A stretch of DNA of 64,000 bases from Desulfuromonas acetexigens (GCF_900111775.1 NZ_FOJJ01000034.1:186001-250000); one strand, 5' to 3'. Positions 40,056 to 50,168 are shown, counted from the first letter of the stretch. Translations and numbers: made by a program. Notes: generated from the sequence alone by a model not told the origin.

Positions 40056-41939
40056 ATGACCCCTTTCCAGCCGAAGGATTCCGTCGAAGCCAGTTCTTGG
40101 CGGCCGATCAGCCGTGCCGAGATCGAACAGCTGGTACGGTCCCTCGCGAGCGCCTACGAAGTCGTTGGCGTCCAGGAGTCGCACGGGCGCTTGACAATGG
40201 GTCGGATCGACGATCCGGCCCTGCTGCGGTTGGAATTCCCCCCCCGGGTCCATTCCCCGAAGAAATTCCTTTTCCCCAACTGGGAGCAGCTGTTTCGCTT
40301 CCGTCTTGGCGGCTCGGTGCTGCTGGAGGCGGAAACGGCGGCGCCGCCGCGGGTGATTTTCGGCATGCATCCCTGCGACCTGCACGCGGTGCGGGTTCTC
40401 GACGACTGCCTGTTCGAGGGGGAGGCCGACAGCGCCTACCGGGCCAAGCGCGCCGTTACCCTGCTGGTGGGGGTCGATTGCCTTCCCGACGAGCACTGCT
40501 TCTGCACCAGCATGGGAACCGACCGGATCGCCGGCGGCTTCGATCTCTTTCTGCACCGCCTCGACAATGGCTATCTGGTGCGCTGCGGCAGCGCCCAGGG
40601 CGAGCAAATGCTGGCCCGGCACGCCCCGCTGGTGGCCGTCCGGCCGGGTGAACCGCCCCTGCCGTTGCAAACCAAACAGTGCGAGGTGGGTTTGCGTTTT
40701 TCCGTGGAGTCCCTGGCGCCGCTGCTCGGCGATGCCTACGAGCATCCCCTCTGGCAGGAAATCGGGGACCGCTGTCTCGGTTGCGGCGCTTGCACCCTGC
40801 TTTGTCCCTCCTGCTATTGCTTCAACGTCCAGGATCGCCTCGACCTCGACCTCGAAGGGGGGGCGCGGGTGCGGACCTGGGATTCCTGCCAGTTTGATCA
40901 GTTCACCCGGGTTGCCGGCGGCGAGGAGTTCCGGGGTAATCAGGCCGACCGACAGCGGCACCGGTTCTTCCGTAAATACAAATATCTTTGGGAAAAACAT
41001 CGACGCACCGCCTGTGTCGGCTGCGGCCGCTGCAGCCGCGAATGTCTTGGCCGCATCGATCCCCGGCAGGTACTCAACGGGCTCTTCGCGGAACGGGCAC
41101 TACCTGAAACTTCGGCCGTACCCGGTGCCGAATATCGACCGCAATTGTCTGAGATTATGAAGGTGCAGGAGCTGACCGCGAGGGAAAAATCGTTCCGCCT
41201 CCGCTTCGACACGCCACTGGTCTTTGAGCCCGGAGCTTTTCTGGAGGTGTCGGTGTTCGGTCTCGGCGAGGCCCCCTTTACCATCGCTTCGCCTCCTTCC
41301 CCTGATTGCGAGGCCGAGATTGTAGTGCGTGCCGCCGGCGCGCTGACCCAGGCCCTGCACCGGCTCAAAGCCGGGGATCGGGTGGGGGTGCGCGGCCCCT
41401 TCGGCAAGGGTTTTCCGCTGGAGGAGTTTTTCGGGCGCGATGTGCTGCTGGTGGCCGGCGGGCTTGGCCTGATCACCCTGCGTTCGCTGCTGTTGACCAT
41501 CCTCTCCCGCCGGCGGGAGTTCGGCCGGGTGTCGTTGCTCTACGGCGCCCGCGACCGCGAGGCCCTGCTCTTTCGCGAGGATCTGCTGGCTTGGCATCGC
41601 GGGGGGGAACTGGATTGCCGTTTTGCCGTCCTCTCTGAAACGGAGGAATGGACTGGAGTCCGTGGCGACATCACCTACCTTTTCCGCGATCTTGATCTGG
41701 CGCCGCAGCAGACGGTGGCGGCGGTTTCCGGACCGCCCGGCATGTACCGCTTCGTCAATCCGCTGCTGCTGCGCCTGGGGCTTGACGAGGAACGCCTGTT
41801 TCTCAACCTGGAGCGGCATATGAAGTGCGGCCTGGGCAAGTGCGGCAAGTGCCGGATCAACGATGTCTGTGTCTGCGAGTGCGGGCCGATCTTTCCCTAC
41901 AGCCGGGTGCGGCATCTGCGGGAGGCGATTGAACGGTGA
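40056..41939 (+). CDS. hydBG: Fused beta-gamma subunit of group 3b (sulfhydrogenase-type) hydrogenase
   Basis: The 627-aa protein joins two subunits that are usually separate. The first ~370 residues are the beta subunit (HydB) with two ferredoxin-like cluster sites (CLGCGACTLLCPSC, CVGCGRCSRECLGR). The rest is the gamma subunit (HydG): a flavin-binding beta barrel, an NAD(P) domain (VLLVAGGLGLITLRSLL) and a [2Fe-2S] site (CGLGKCGKCRINDVCVCECG). It moves electrons between NAD(P)H and the Ni-Fe dimer in the cytoplasm. Start 40056 is preferred over 39999 on promoter grounds. It overlaps the small subunit gene by 4 bp. Confidence 0.9.
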   Translation: MTPFQPKDSVEASSWRPISRAEIEQLVRSLASAYEVVGVQESHGRLTMGRIDDPALLRLEFPPRVHSPKKFLFPNWEQLFRFRLGGSVLLEAETAAPPRVIFGMHPCDLHAVRVLDDCLFEGEADSAYRAKRAVTLLVGVDCLPDEHCFCTSMGTDRIAGGFDLFLHRLDNGYLVRCGSAQGEQMLARHAPLVAVRPGEPPLPLQTKQCEVGLRFSVESLAPLLGDAYEHPLWQEIGDRCLGCGACTLLCPSCYCFNVQDRLDLDLEGGARVRTWDSCQFDQFTRVAGGEEFRGNQADRQRHRFFRKYKYLWEKHRRTACVGCGRCSRECLGRIDPRQVLNGLFAERALPETSAVPGAEYRPQLSEIMKVQELTAREKSFRLRFDTPLVFEPGAFLEVSVFGLGEAPFTIASPPSPDCEAEIVVRAAGALTQALHRLKAGDRVGVRGPFGKGFPLEEFFGRDVLLVAGGLGLITLRSLLLTILSRRREFGRVSLLYGARDREALLFREDLLAWHRGGELDCRFAVLSETEEWTGVRGDITYLFRDLDLAPQQTVAAVSGPPGMYRFVNPLLLRLGLDEERLFLNLERHMKCGLGKCGKCRINDVCVCECGPIFPYSRVRHLREAIER

Positions 41940-42694
41940 TGGCGCCCGTCATGAATAAGCTCCGGATCGGTTTTTTCGACTTCACCGGCTGCGAAGGCTG
42001 CCAGCTGACGGTCCTCAACCTTGAGGACGAGTTCCTGGAACTGCTCGAACTGGTGAAGATTGTCGAATTCCGCGAGGTGATGAGCGGCGCGTGCGAACGG
42101 CTGGACATCGCTTTCGTCGAGGGGAGCATCTGCACGCCGGGGGAAGCGGAGCGGCTACGGGCGATTCGGGCCAAGGCGACCACCCTGGTCGCCCTCGGGG
42201 CCTGCGCCGACACCGCCGGAGTCAACGCCCTCGGTCATTTCCGCGATTTGCGGGAGCTGCGCCGGGAGATCTATGGCGGCGAGCATCCGCCGGCGCTGAC
42301 CGACATCCCCCGTCCGCTCAACGCCATCGTCCCGGTCGATCATCGGCTGCCCGGCTGTCCCATTGATGGCCGGGAGTTTCTGGCCGTCTTGCAGGCGCTT
42401 TTGCTCGGCCAGCCGCCGCAGTTGCCAACTTTTTCGGTCTGCGTCGAGTGCAAGCTGGCCGAGCTGCCCTGCGCCTTCGAGCGCGATCAGGTCTGCCTCG
42501 GGCCGGTGACCCGCGCCGGCTGCGATGCCCTGTGCCTGGCGGCCGGCGACCGTTGCCGAGGTTGCCGGGGGTTGATCGACAATCCACGCAGTGGTCCCTA
42601 CTACCGTATTCTTGCGGAGCATGGTCTGACCGAGGAAGATATTCTGGAAGAGTTTCGTACCTTTAACGTCCCGGGACGGGGAGGCCGCCGATGA
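41936..42694 (+). CDS. hydD: Group 3b hydrogenase small (delta) subunit
   Basis: The 252-aa protein has no Tat signal, so it is cytoplasmic. FTGCEGCQLTVLNLED gives the first proximal-cluster cysteines, LGACADTAG and PGCPIDGREFL the others; CVECKLAEL and later cysteines (CLGPVTRAGCDALC, CRGCRGL) bind further clusters. GTG 41936 and ATG 41939 or 41951 are all possible starts. It overlaps hydA by 4 bp. Confidence 0.93.
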   Translation: MMAPVMNKLRIGFFDFTGCEGCQLTVLNLEDEFLELLELVKIVEFREVMSGACERLDIAFVEGSICTPGEAERLRAIRAKATTLVALGACADTAGVNALGHFRDLRELRREIYGGEHPPALTDIPRPLNAIVPVDHRLPGCPIDGREFLAVLQALLLGQPPQLPTFSVCVECKLAELPCAFERDQVCLGPVTRAGCDALCLAAGDRCRGCRGLIDNPRSGPYYRILAEHGLTEEDILEEFRTFNVPGRGGRR

Positions 42695-43968
42695 AGATCG
42701 AGATCCCCTCACTGGCCCGCATCGAGGGGCATGCCCGGCTGGTGGTCGATGCCAGCAATGGCGAGCTCAAGGAGTGTCGGCTCGAGGTCTTCGAGTCGCC
42801 GCGCTTTTTCGAGGGGCTGCTCAAGGGGCGGCACTACCGGGACGTGGCACCGATCATCGCTCGTATCTGCGGGGTCTGTTCCAATTCCCACACCCTGGTG
42901 TCGCTGGCGGCCACCGAGCGAGCGCTCGGTGTCGAGATTAGCGAGCAGACCCGCAACCTGCGCCGGCTGCTGGCCTACGGCGAGATCCTGCAAAGCCACC
43001 TGCTGCAGCTCTATTTCATGGCGGTTCCCGATTTCCTCGGGGTCAACAGCATCTTCCCGCTGGCCAAGTCCCGTCGCGAGCTGGTGCTGCGGGCGTTGCG
43101 GCTGAAGAAGCTGGCCAACGACATCTGCCACCTGGTCGGCGGCCGGCCGGTACACCCGGTCACCACCTGCGTGGGGGGCTTCTCGGCCCTGCCGGCCGCC
43201 CAGGATCTGCTTGAACTGCGTCGTCGGCTGGTCACGGCCGTTCCTGACCTGGAGGCGACGGTGGCCTTGTTCGCGACCTTCGAGTTCCCCGTTTTCGAGC
43301 GGGAAACCGAGTACGTCAGCCTCGGTGCCGATGACGGCTACCCGCTGCTTTCTCAGACTCTGGTCTCCAGCGACGGGGTCCGGGCGATGGCGGCCGACTA
43401 TAAGGGCGTGATCGAGGAATACCTGGTTCCCCACTCCAGTGCCAAGTTCGCCCGGATGACCCGGGAGACCTATGCCGTCGGACCGCTGGCGCGGCTGAAA
43501 ACCGGCTTCGACAAGCTTTCGCCCATGGCTCGCAAGGTGGCCGCGGCGCTCGGCCTCGCTGCTGATACGGTCAATTCCTATCTCAACCTGCTGGCCCGGC
43601 TGGTCGAGGTGGTGCACTGCTTCGAGGAGGCCATTCATCGCATCGACGATGTCCTCGTCGCCGGTCTGAAACAGCCGGCAATCGCCGTTCCCGACGGAGG
43701 AGGGCAGGGGGTGGCGGCGATCGAAGCCCCCCGAGGTACCCTGTTCCATGCCTACCGTTACGATGCCGGCGGCTGCATCGAAAGCGCCGATTGCGTCATT
43801 CCCACCGCCCAGAACCTGGCCAACATCGAAGCCGACCTGCGGGCGCTGGTGCCGACCCTGCTCGATCTTTCCCGCGAGGAGCTGACTCGTCGCCTGGAAA
43901 TGCTGGTGCGGGCCTACGATCCCTGCATCAGTTGCTCGACCCATCTGCTGCGGGTGGACATTGTTTAG
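42691..43968 (+). CDS. hydA: Group 3b hydrogenase large (alpha) subunit
   Basis: The 425-aa protein has RICGVCSNSH (L1) and DPCISCSTH (L2), the four Ni ligands. Only LLRVDIV follows the final His, so the cleaved tail is very short. The cytoplasmic Ni-Fe site works with the fused flavin subunit to exchange electrons between H2 and NADP(H), and some members also reduce sulfur; direction in vivo cannot be told. It overlaps the protease gene by 8 bp. Confidence 0.94.
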   Translation: MKIEIPSLARIEGHARLVVDASNGELKECRLEVFESPRFFEGLLKGRHYRDVAPIIARICGVCSNSHTLVSLAATERALGVEISEQTRNLRRLLAYGEILQSHLLQLYFMAVPDFLGVNSIFPLAKSRRELVLRALRLKKLANDICHLVGGRPVHPVTTCVGGFSALPAAQDLLELRRRLVTAVPDLEATVALFATFEFPVFERETEYVSLGADDGYPLLSQTLVSSDGVRAMAADYKGVIEEYLVPHSSAKFARMTRETYAVGPLARLKTGFDKLSPMARKVAAALGLAADTVNSYLNLLARLVEVVHCFEEAIHRIDDVLVAGLKQPAIAVPDGGGQGVAAIEAPRGTLFHAYRYDAGGCIESADCVIPTAQNLANIEADLRALVPTLLDLSREELTRRLEMLVRAYDPCISCSTHLLRVDIV

Positions 43969-44413
43969 GGTCATTGGCATCGGCAACCCGCTGATGGGGG
44001 ATGACGGCCTCGGCATCGTCGCCGTCGAGTGCTTGCGGCAGATGGAGCCGCCCCCCGGAGTCGAGGCGATTGATGGTGGTACCGGTGGCCTGACCCTGCT
44101 GGAACTGTTCGAAGGGGCGCAACGGGTCATCCTCGTCGACGCCGTCGACATGGGCAAAGCGCCCGGTACCGTTGTGCGCCTCGCTCTTCCCGACCTTCTT
44201 TCCGTCGATCCGGCATTGCCCCTGTCCTGGCACGCTGCCGGCGTCCTCCCCGCGCTGCGGCTTGGTCACGAACTCAGCCTGCTGCCGCCCCTGTGGTTGT
44301 TCGGTATGCAGCCCTCCCGGATCGCACCCGGCATCGGGCTCTCCCCGGCCGTCGCCGCCGCCCTTCCCGAACTGCTCGCCACCCTTCTCGCCTTTTCGAA
44401 GTCCGCCCAATAG
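43961..44413 (+). CDS. Hydrogenase maturation protease, cognate to the group 3b enzyme
   Basis: The 150-aa protein begins [19 protein letters not shown], the HyaD/HoxW family N-terminus with metal-binding acidic residues, and has [12 protein letters not shown]. It starts at TTG 43961 inside the hydA 3' end; no better start is available. This is the second operon-specific protease in the window, one per hydrogenase. Two small hairpins but no strong terminator follow. Confidence 0.88.
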   Translation: MFRVIGIGNPLMGDDGLGIVAVECLRQMEPPPGVEAIDGGTGGLTLLELFEGAQRVILVDAVDMGKAPGTVVRLALPDLLSVDPALPLSWHAAGVLPALRLGHELSLLPPLWLFGMQPSRIAPGIGLSPAVAAALPELLATLLAFSKSAQ

Positions 44414-44627
44414 AATCTTGTTATCCCATTTCTTGGGACCGATATTTGCGAAAAGAAAACGACGTTTCTTTTCTTCGGGCAATGCTGCCCGTTTCATGTC
44501 GCTTTTTCAGAAAAGTGTCGAATCCTCCGGTCAAGTTTTTGACGAGTGTCATCGCTTTGTCTCGATTCCTGATTTTCCCCCTACAGGGTGTGATTTCGTT
44601 TTCCTCCAGCAGAAAGGACTTTGGCTC
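44414..44627. other. Gene-free stretch before the chemoreceptor gene
   Basis: It holds TCCCA/TGGGA at ~44434, a 9-bp inverted repeat GAAAAGAAA/TTTCTTTTC (44450-44473) and GGGCA/TGCCC with GTTTC after it (44478). One may terminate the hydrogenase operon. I see no convincing FliA-type promoter. Confidence 0.4.
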
Positions 44628-46439
44628 ATGCTCTTCGCCCATTCCAAGTTGAAATTGTCCGTTCAGATCGCCGGCATGTGTCTGGCCATCATTCTGACCT
44701 TTTGTCTCGCTTTTGCCTGGCTCTATGCCCAGAGCAGCAAGCGCCAGTACGGGGATCGGCGCCTCAAGGTGCAGAACCAGGTAGAGACCGCCTACGGGGT
44801 GCTGGAGTATTTCGCCGCTGCCGCCGGTCGCGGCGAATTGACCCAGGCCGAAGCTCAGGAGCGGGCCAAGGTGGCGATCAAGGGGTTGCGCTATGGTTCC
44901 GAGGATTACTTCTGGATCAACGACACCCAGCCGGCGATGATCATGCACCCCTTCAAGCCGGAACTCGACGGCAAGGATCTTTCCCAGTCCGCCGATCCCA
45001 ACGGTAAAAAGCTGTTTGTGGAATTCGTCGAGGTCTGCCGGAAAGAGGAGGGCGGTTTTGTCGACTATTTCTGGCCCAAGCCCGGATTCGACGAGCCGGT
45101 GGCGAAGATCAGCTACGTCAAGCTCTTTCCCCAGTGGAACTGGATCATCGGCAACGGTCTGTACATCGACGATGTCGAGGCGAGTCTCGCCCATGTGCTG
45201 AAAACGACGCTTGGCCTCCTCGGAGCGGTGGTGTTGGTGACGGCATTACTGGTCATCGGCATGTCGCGCAGTCTCACCGGTGCCCTGCATTCCTTCATGA
45301 CGGCCTTAGGCAAACTGGCCCAGGGAGATACCCAGATTGCCGTGCACGGGAGCGTCTGCCGGGAGATCGACAGTCTTGGGCTGGCGATGAAACGCCTCGC
45401 CGAAATCATGAATGCCCGCTCTGAAGTCGCACTCGGCATCGCCGACGGCGATCTCACCCATCGGGTGGAACTCCTCTCCGAACGGGATCTGCTTGGCCAA
45501 TCCATGGCGCGGATGCACGGCAATCTCAGCGACATCCTCTGTCAGGTGCAGGCGACATCCATGCAGATCGCCGCCGACGCCGGCCAGATTTCCGCCGGCA
45601 GCTCGGCCCTGGCCGACGGCGCGACTCGTCAGGCGGCGGCGCTGGAGGAGATTTCCAGTTCGATGCAGGATGTCGCCTCCCAGACCGGGCAGAACGCCGA
45701 AAATGCCAAGCAGGCCAATGCCCTGGCCGCACAGGGTCTGGATTTTGCGGGCAAGGGTAACGAGGAAATGGAGGGGATGATGGCGGCCATGGGGGAAATC
45801 AGCTCCGCCGCCGAGAACATTTCCCGCATCATCAAGGTCATCGACGAAATCGCTTTCCAGACCAACCTCTTGGCCCTCAACGCGGCGGTGGAAGCGGCCC
45901 GCGCCGGGCAGCACGGCAAGGGCTTCGCCGTGGTCGCCGAAGAAGTGCGGAATCTGGCGGGGCGCAGCGCCAAGGCGGCGAAGGAGACGGAGGAGCTGAT
46001 CGCCAGCTCGGTGGCCAAGACCGAACGCGGGCTGGTGATCGCCGACCGCACCGCCGCCTCCCTCAAGGAAATCGTGACGGTATCGGCCAAGGTCAGCGAC
46101 CTGATCCAGGAAATCGCCGCGGCCTCCAACGAACAGGCCCAGGCCATCCAGCAGATCAACCAAGGGCTCGCCCAGATCGATCAGGTCAACCAGCAGGCGA
46201 CGGCCAACACCGAGGAGAGTGCCGCGTCCGCCTCGGTGCTGGCGGATCACGCCCGGCAGCTGCAAGCTCTGCTGCAACGTTTCCGGGTCGATCAGCGTCG
46301 CTGCAAGGCCCAAGAACCACCGGCCCGTAATCCCCGTTCCGCGGTTGCCGCCGCATCGCCGACGGGGGTCTGGGGAGCGGCCGGGGAGTCGGCGGTTCCC
46401 CGCATTGCCCTCGACGATGGCGAGTTCGGCAAATACTAG
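44628..46439 (+). CDS. Methyl-accepting chemotaxis protein with single Cache (sCache_2) sensor
   Basis: From ATG 44628 (AAAGGA upstream) the 603-aa protein has TM1 (~15-38), an sCache_2 domain ([33 protein letters not shown]), TM2 (~190-215), HAMP and the long signalling coiled coil with the tip [20 protein letters not shown] and [17 protein letters not shown]. It should bind small organic acids or similar ligands and signal to CheA/CheW. No C-terminal CheR-tethering pentapeptide is seen. The ORF continues upstream, but that part does not look coding. Confidence 0.93.
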   Translation: MLFAHSKLKLSVQIAGMCLAIILTFCLAFAWLYAQSSKRQYGDRRLKVQNQVETAYGVLEYFAAAAGRGELTQAEAQERAKVAIKGLRYGSEDYFWINDTQPAMIMHPFKPELDGKDLSQSADPNGKKLFVEFVEVCRKEEGGFVDYFWPKPGFDEPVAKISYVKLFPQWNWIIGNGLYIDDVEASLAHVLKTTLGLLGAVVLVTALLVIGMSRSLTGALHSFMTALGKLAQGDTQIAVHGSVCREIDSLGLAMKRLAEIMNARSEVALGIADGDLTHRVELLSERDLLGQSMARMHGNLSDILCQVQATSMQIAADAGQISAGSSALADGATRQAAALEEISSSMQDVASQTGQNAENAKQANALAAQGLDFAGKGNEEMEGMMAAMGEISSAAENISRIIKVIDEIAFQTNLLALNAAVEAARAGQHGKGFAVVAEEVRNLAGRSAKAAKETEELIASSVAKTERGLVIADRTAASLKEIVTVSAKVSDLIQEIAAASNEQAQAIQQINQGLAQIDQVNQQATANTEESAASASVLADHARQLQALLQRFRVDQRRCKAQEPPARNPRSAVAAASPTGVWGAAGESAVPRIALDDGEFGKY

Positions 46440-46458
46440 TCGTCGCCGTCATTTTTTT

Positions 46459-46489
46459 CGGGAGTCCCCAGGTGGGACTCCCGTTTTTT
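46459..46489 (+). terminator. Intrinsic terminator after the chemoreceptor gene
   Basis: CGGGAGTCCC pairs with GGGACTCCCG, then TTTTTT. An A/T tract on the other side allows action on the converging GGDEF-EAL gene too. Confidence 0.9.
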
Positions 46490-46511
46490 GTTTGCCCAGC
46501 GAAGCGGGCGG

Positions 46512-49265
46512 CTAGACGGGGTCGAGATTTTCCGGCAGGGGTGGCAGGGGCTGCCCTTTGCGCAGCAGGGTCTTCATCCCCTCGGCGGGTAGGGGACGGC
46601 TGTAGTGGTAGCCCTGGGCGTCATTGCAGCCTTCAAGCATGAGGAAATTGCGCTGGTCGATGGTCTCCACCCCTTCGGCAAGCACCCGCAGGCGCAGGCG
46701 GTGGGCCATGGCGATAATGGCGCTGATAATCGCCGCGTCGTCCGGGTCACTGGAAACGTCGCGCACGAAGGAGCGGTCGATTTTCAGCTTGTCGATGGGA
46801 AAGAGCTTGAGGTAGCTGAGGGAGGAGTAGCCGGTGCCGAAATCGTCGATGGCGATGTTCAGCCCCAGGTTCTTGAGCTGATAAAGCAGGGCGATGGTCT
46901 GCTCTTCGGCACTCATCAGCAGGCTTTCGGTGATTTCGATTTCGAGATATTCGGGGGCCAGACCGCTTTCCGACAGCGCCCGGCGGATGACCTCTTCGAG
47001 ATTGCGCTGACGGAACTGGAGGGGGGAAAGATTCACCGCCACCGGCAATTTCGTCAGACCCTCATCCTGCCAGGCCTTGTTCTGGCGGCAGACCTCGCCC
47101 AGCACCCATTCGCCGATGGGGACGATCAGTCCGCATTCCTCGGCCAGGGGGATGAATTCCCCCGGCGGAACCAGCCCCTGTTCGGGGTGCTGCCAGCGCA
47201 GCAGGGCCTCGGCGCCGACAATGCGGCCGCTTTCGAGTTCGACCAGGGGTTGATAGTGAAGCAGGAACTCCCGGTGGTCGAGGGCGAGCCGCAGGCTGTT
47301 TTCCATCTCCAGTCGCTGCCGGGCGCGGACATTGAGATCGGCGGTGAAGAACTGGTAGTTGTTGCGTCCGAGTTTTTTCGCATGATACATGGCCGCGTCG
47401 GCATTTTTGATGAGGGCGGCCTCGTCCTCGCCGTCGGCGGGATAGAGGGCGATGCCGATGCTGCCGGAAACGCGCAGTTCCTGGTTGTCGATGAAAAAGG
47501 ACTCGCTGATGGCCGCGAGAATTTTTCGGGCGATCTGGGCCGGGTCGGCGGCTTCGCGGATCTGCCGCAGAATGATGATGAATTCGTCCCCGCCCTGGCG
47601 GCTGACGGTGTCGCTGGCGCGCATGCACTCGACCAGGCGGCGCGCCATCTCCTGCAACAGCCGGTCGCCGACGGGATGGCCGAGAGAATCGTTGATCGAT
47701 TTGAAGAGATCGATATCGAGAAAGAGGACGGCGAAAATTTCCCCCTCGCGCTGGGCGGCGACGATCGCCTGCCGTAGGCGGTCGAGGAAGAGGGTCCGGT
47801 TCGGCAGGTTGGTCAGGGTGTCGTATTCGGCCAGGTAGCGGATGCGTTCGTCGCTCTCCTTGCGTTTGCTGATGTCGCGGAAGGCCGCCACCACCCCGGT
47901 CCCCTCGTCGCCGGAGCGGATCGGTTGGCAGGAGACCTCCACGTTCATCAGGGTGCCGTCCTTGCGGCGAAAGAGTTCTTCGCCGACATAGCCTTCCCCA
48001 CGACCCATGGCGGAGCAGATCGGACATTCCGCCGGGTTTGCAAAGGGCGCGCCGTCTTCTCGCACATGGAAGAGTCCGTGACCGATGCGCCCGACGACCT
48101 CATCGGGACGATAGCCCAGCAGTTTGCCGAAGGTAGGATTGACCCGCTCGATCACCCCTTGGCCGTTCATGACGTAGAGGCCGTCGCCGATGGTGTCGGT
48201 GATAGTCTGCAATTGCCGCTTTTCCCGGCGGAGTCGGCCGCGGGAGCGGAGCAGGCCCCAGGTGAACCAGGCGAAAGCGCCGAGAAAGAGGGTCGTAAGC
48301 CCGAGGCTGAGATAAAAGTCACGACGCAGGGTGGCGGAAAAGGGATTTCTGGCGTAGGCGACGATATAGGCGGCCTGTCGCCCGAGGATGTCCTGAACCG
48401 GAACGAAGCTGACCGCCCAGTCCTCGGCTTCGGTGAAGAGAGGGACGGTGAATGCCTCTCCTTTTTTCATGCCGGCCTGAACCCGGGGTTGTTCGCGGAG
48501 CAGGCGGTCGAGGCGGCGCACACTGTCGCTGGGCGGCGGCGCCGAGTCGGGGAGTCGCAGATGGGGGTCTTCAATCAGAAAATCGTCATTCAGGGGGGCC
48601 GTTTCGTAGAGCGGTCGTTGTTCGTCGAAAAGAACCGCTTCGACCTGTTCCCGGCGCAGCACCAGGGTATATTCCCGGGTTGGGTCGATGCCGGTCATGG
48701 CTGCGCGGATCGAACGGAAGGTGACGCTGGTTTCCACGGTCCCCAGATGCTCTTCGCCACGAAAGACCGGATGGACGTAGCGGAAGCCGGAAACATTTTT
48801 GCCCGCCTCAAAGCCGGTCACCGGGCGGAGTTCGGTGTTGGCCAGGCGGATGGTGGGGCGTGCGTCGAATAGAGGGTCGTCGCAGAGATGGGGGGCGTGA
48901 AAGCGCAAAAAACTGTGGCCGTCGGCGGTGTGAAAATGCAGCTGACGAATCCCCCGCTGCCTGAGTTGGGCGTAGGTTGGGGCGAGCAGCCGGTAGAGTT
49001 TGCCGCGCTGGCGGTCGCGTTCGGGGCCGACCGCCTTCACCCCGGCGGCGAAGGTGTCAAGGACATTGTCGTGCTCCATAATTTCGGCGAAGAGCAGATC
49101 CGTGGCCAGCTGATAGGTCGCCACGCTCGCCTGGTAGGTGGTGGCCGCGACCACGTTGTTCTCGGCCAGATGCTGCCGCTCCTTGTCCTGCCGGTTGTCG
49201 TGGAGGAAGAGGGCGGACAGTCCCCAGGCGAGGAGGAAGAGGAGGGCTCCGACAAAGAGGCGCAT
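46512..49265 (-). CDS. Membrane GGDEF-EAL protein with periplasmic Cache-like and PAS domains
   Basis: The 917-aa order is: N-terminal TM (~5-22), a large periplasmic sensor (~25-320), TM2 (~325-350), PAS (~360-490), GGDEF with the intact motif RQGGDEF, and EAL with GAEALLRWQHPE and DDFGTGYSSL. Both catalytic domains keep their key motifs, so it may make and break c-di-GMP. Its ATG overlaps the stop of an upstream periplasmic binding-protein gene by 1 bp. This recalls ScrB/ScrC-type modules, in which a binding protein controls a GGDEF-EAL enzyme. Confidence 0.92.
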   Translation of the reverse strand: MRLFVGALLFLLAWGLSALFLHDNRQDKERQHLAENNVVAATTYQASVATYQLATDLLFAEIMEHDNVLDTFAAGVKAVGPERDRQRGKLYRLLAPTYAQLRQRGIRQLHFHTADGHSFLRFHAPHLCDDPLFDARPTIRLANTELRPVTGFEAGKNVSGFRYVHPVFRGEEHLGTVETSVTFRSIRAAMTGIDPTREYTLVLRREQVEAVLFDEQRPLYETAPLNDDFLIEDPHLRLPDSAPPPSDSVRRLDRLLREQPRVQAGMKKGEAFTVPLFTEAEDWAVSFVPVQDILGRQAAYIVAYARNPFSATLRRDFYLSLGLTTLFLGAFAWFTWGLLRSRGRLRREKRQLQTITDTIGDGLYVMNGQGVIERVNPTFGKLLGYRPDEVVGRIGHGLFHVREDGAPFANPAECPICSAMGRGEGYVGEELFRRKDGTLMNVEVSCQPIRSGDEGTGVVAAFRDISKRKESDERIRYLAEYDTLTNLPNRTLFLDRLRQAIVAAQREGEIFAVLFLDIDLFKSINDSLGHPVGDRLLQEMARRLVECMRASDTVSRQGGDEFIIILRQIREAADPAQIARKILAAISESFFIDNQELRVSGSIGIALYPADGEDEAALIKNADAAMYHAKKLGRNNYQFFTADLNVRARQRLEMENSLRLALDHREFLLHYQPLVELESGRIVGAEALLRWQHPEQGLVPPGEFIPLAEECGLIVPIGEWVLGEVCRQNKAWQDEGLTKLPVAVNLSPLQFRQRNLEEVIRRALSESGLAPEYLEIEITESLLMSAEEQTIALLYQLKNLGLNIAIDDFGTGYSSLSYLKLFPIDKLKIDRSFVRDVSSDPDDAAIISAIIAMAHRLRLRVLAEGVETIDQRNFLMLEGCNDAQGYHYSRPLPAEGMKTLLRKGQPLPPLPENLDPV

Positions 49266-50098
49266 CAGAAATTGCCCTGGTCGGGAATGGGAGCGCGGTA
49301 GGGGAGCTTGCGCGCCTCGGCGTAGTCCTCATCGGTGGCGGCGCTGAGGCCGTGACGGATGTTGTCGCCCCAGGTTTTTCGGGTGGGTTCATCGGCGGCC
49401 AGCAGCGCCCGGCGAATCGCCTCGATCCGCTCCGGCGAAACCCGGGTGCCGTTGGCGACCAGAGCCAGGCCAGGCATGGGGGCGGTTTCGGCGATGATGC
49501 GCAGGCCCAACGAAGCGTATTTGCGGGCGATGGCCGACTTCAGCCCGCCGGCGTCGAACTCCCCCGCCGCCACCGCCAGGGCGACGGCATCGTGGGGGCC
49601 AAGATAGCGGTAACGGGTTTCTTCGAGACGGATTCCGGCCTGCTGCAGCAGGCCGGAGATGGAAAAGAAGCCGCAGGTGGAAAGGGGCTGGGTCAAGGCG
49701 ATCTTGCGGCCCGTCAGCTGCTCGAGACGCAGGTCGCTCTCGGCGGCGACGACCAGGGCGCAGGTATAGCTGGGTTGGCCGTCAGATTCATGAAAAATGA
49801 CCAGGGGTCGCGCCGCAGGAAAACGATCCTTGAGGCGCAGGTAGGGAAGGGGGCCAAGATAGGCGAGGTCGAGCTTGCCTGCTTCGAATTTGTCCAGAAC
49901 CTGCTCGTTGCTGTCCGAATAGTCGATGTCCAACTCGATGCCGAGGGCCGTTTGCAGATATTCCAGCAATGGTTTCCACTGGCCGGCCACGGTTTCCGGT
50001 TTTTCCATGGGCAGGGGGGCGAATTTCAACGTTTCGGCGGAGGCGATGGAAGCAAGGGTCAGCAGGAGGGCGGCAAAGAGGGGGATGATCTTTGGCAT
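49265..50098 (-). CDS. PhnD-like periplasmic substrate-binding protein, probable sensor partner
   Basis: From ATG 50098 (CAGGAGG upstream) the 277-aa protein has a signal peptide (IIPLFAALLLTLASIASA) and a PhnD/phosphonate-binding fold: LKFAPLPMEKPETVAGQWKP, DLAYLGPLPYLRL, a GRKIALTQPLSTCG segment and VAAGEFDAGGLKS. No ABC permease or ATPase gene is next to it. Instead it is translationally joined to the GGDEF-EAL gene, so a signalling role rather than uptake is likely. The ligand is unknown. Confidence 0.87.
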   Translation of the reverse strand: MPKIIPLFAALLLTLASIASAETLKFAPLPMEKPETVAGQWKPLLEYLQTALGIELDIDYSDSNEQVLDKFEAGKLDLAYLGPLPYLRLKDRFPAARPLVIFHESDGQPSYTCALVVAAESDLRLEQLTGRKIALTQPLSTCGFFSISGLLQQAGIRLEETRYRYLGPHDAVALAVAAGEFDAGGLKSAIARKYASLGLRIIAETAPMPGLALVANGTRVSPERIEAIRRALLAADEPTRKTWGDNIRHGLSAATDEDYAEARKLPYRAPIPDQGNF

Positions 50099-50147
50099 GA
50101 CGCCTCCTGTGCGTTTCGAATCGACGTGGCGGATGGACGAAGGGAGA

Positions 50148-50168
50148 GTTATCACGCCGTGTGATAAC
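50148..50168 (-). promoter_or_regulatory. Palindromic operator-like site before the binding-protein/GGDEF-EAL operon
   Basis: GTTATCAC-GCCGT-GTGATAAC is a perfect 8-bp inverted repeat 50 bp upstream of the start codon. A weak promoter (TTGACA at 50211-50206, AAGAAT at 50188-50183, minus strand) lies just before it, so a bound protein would block transcription. Confidence 0.55.
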
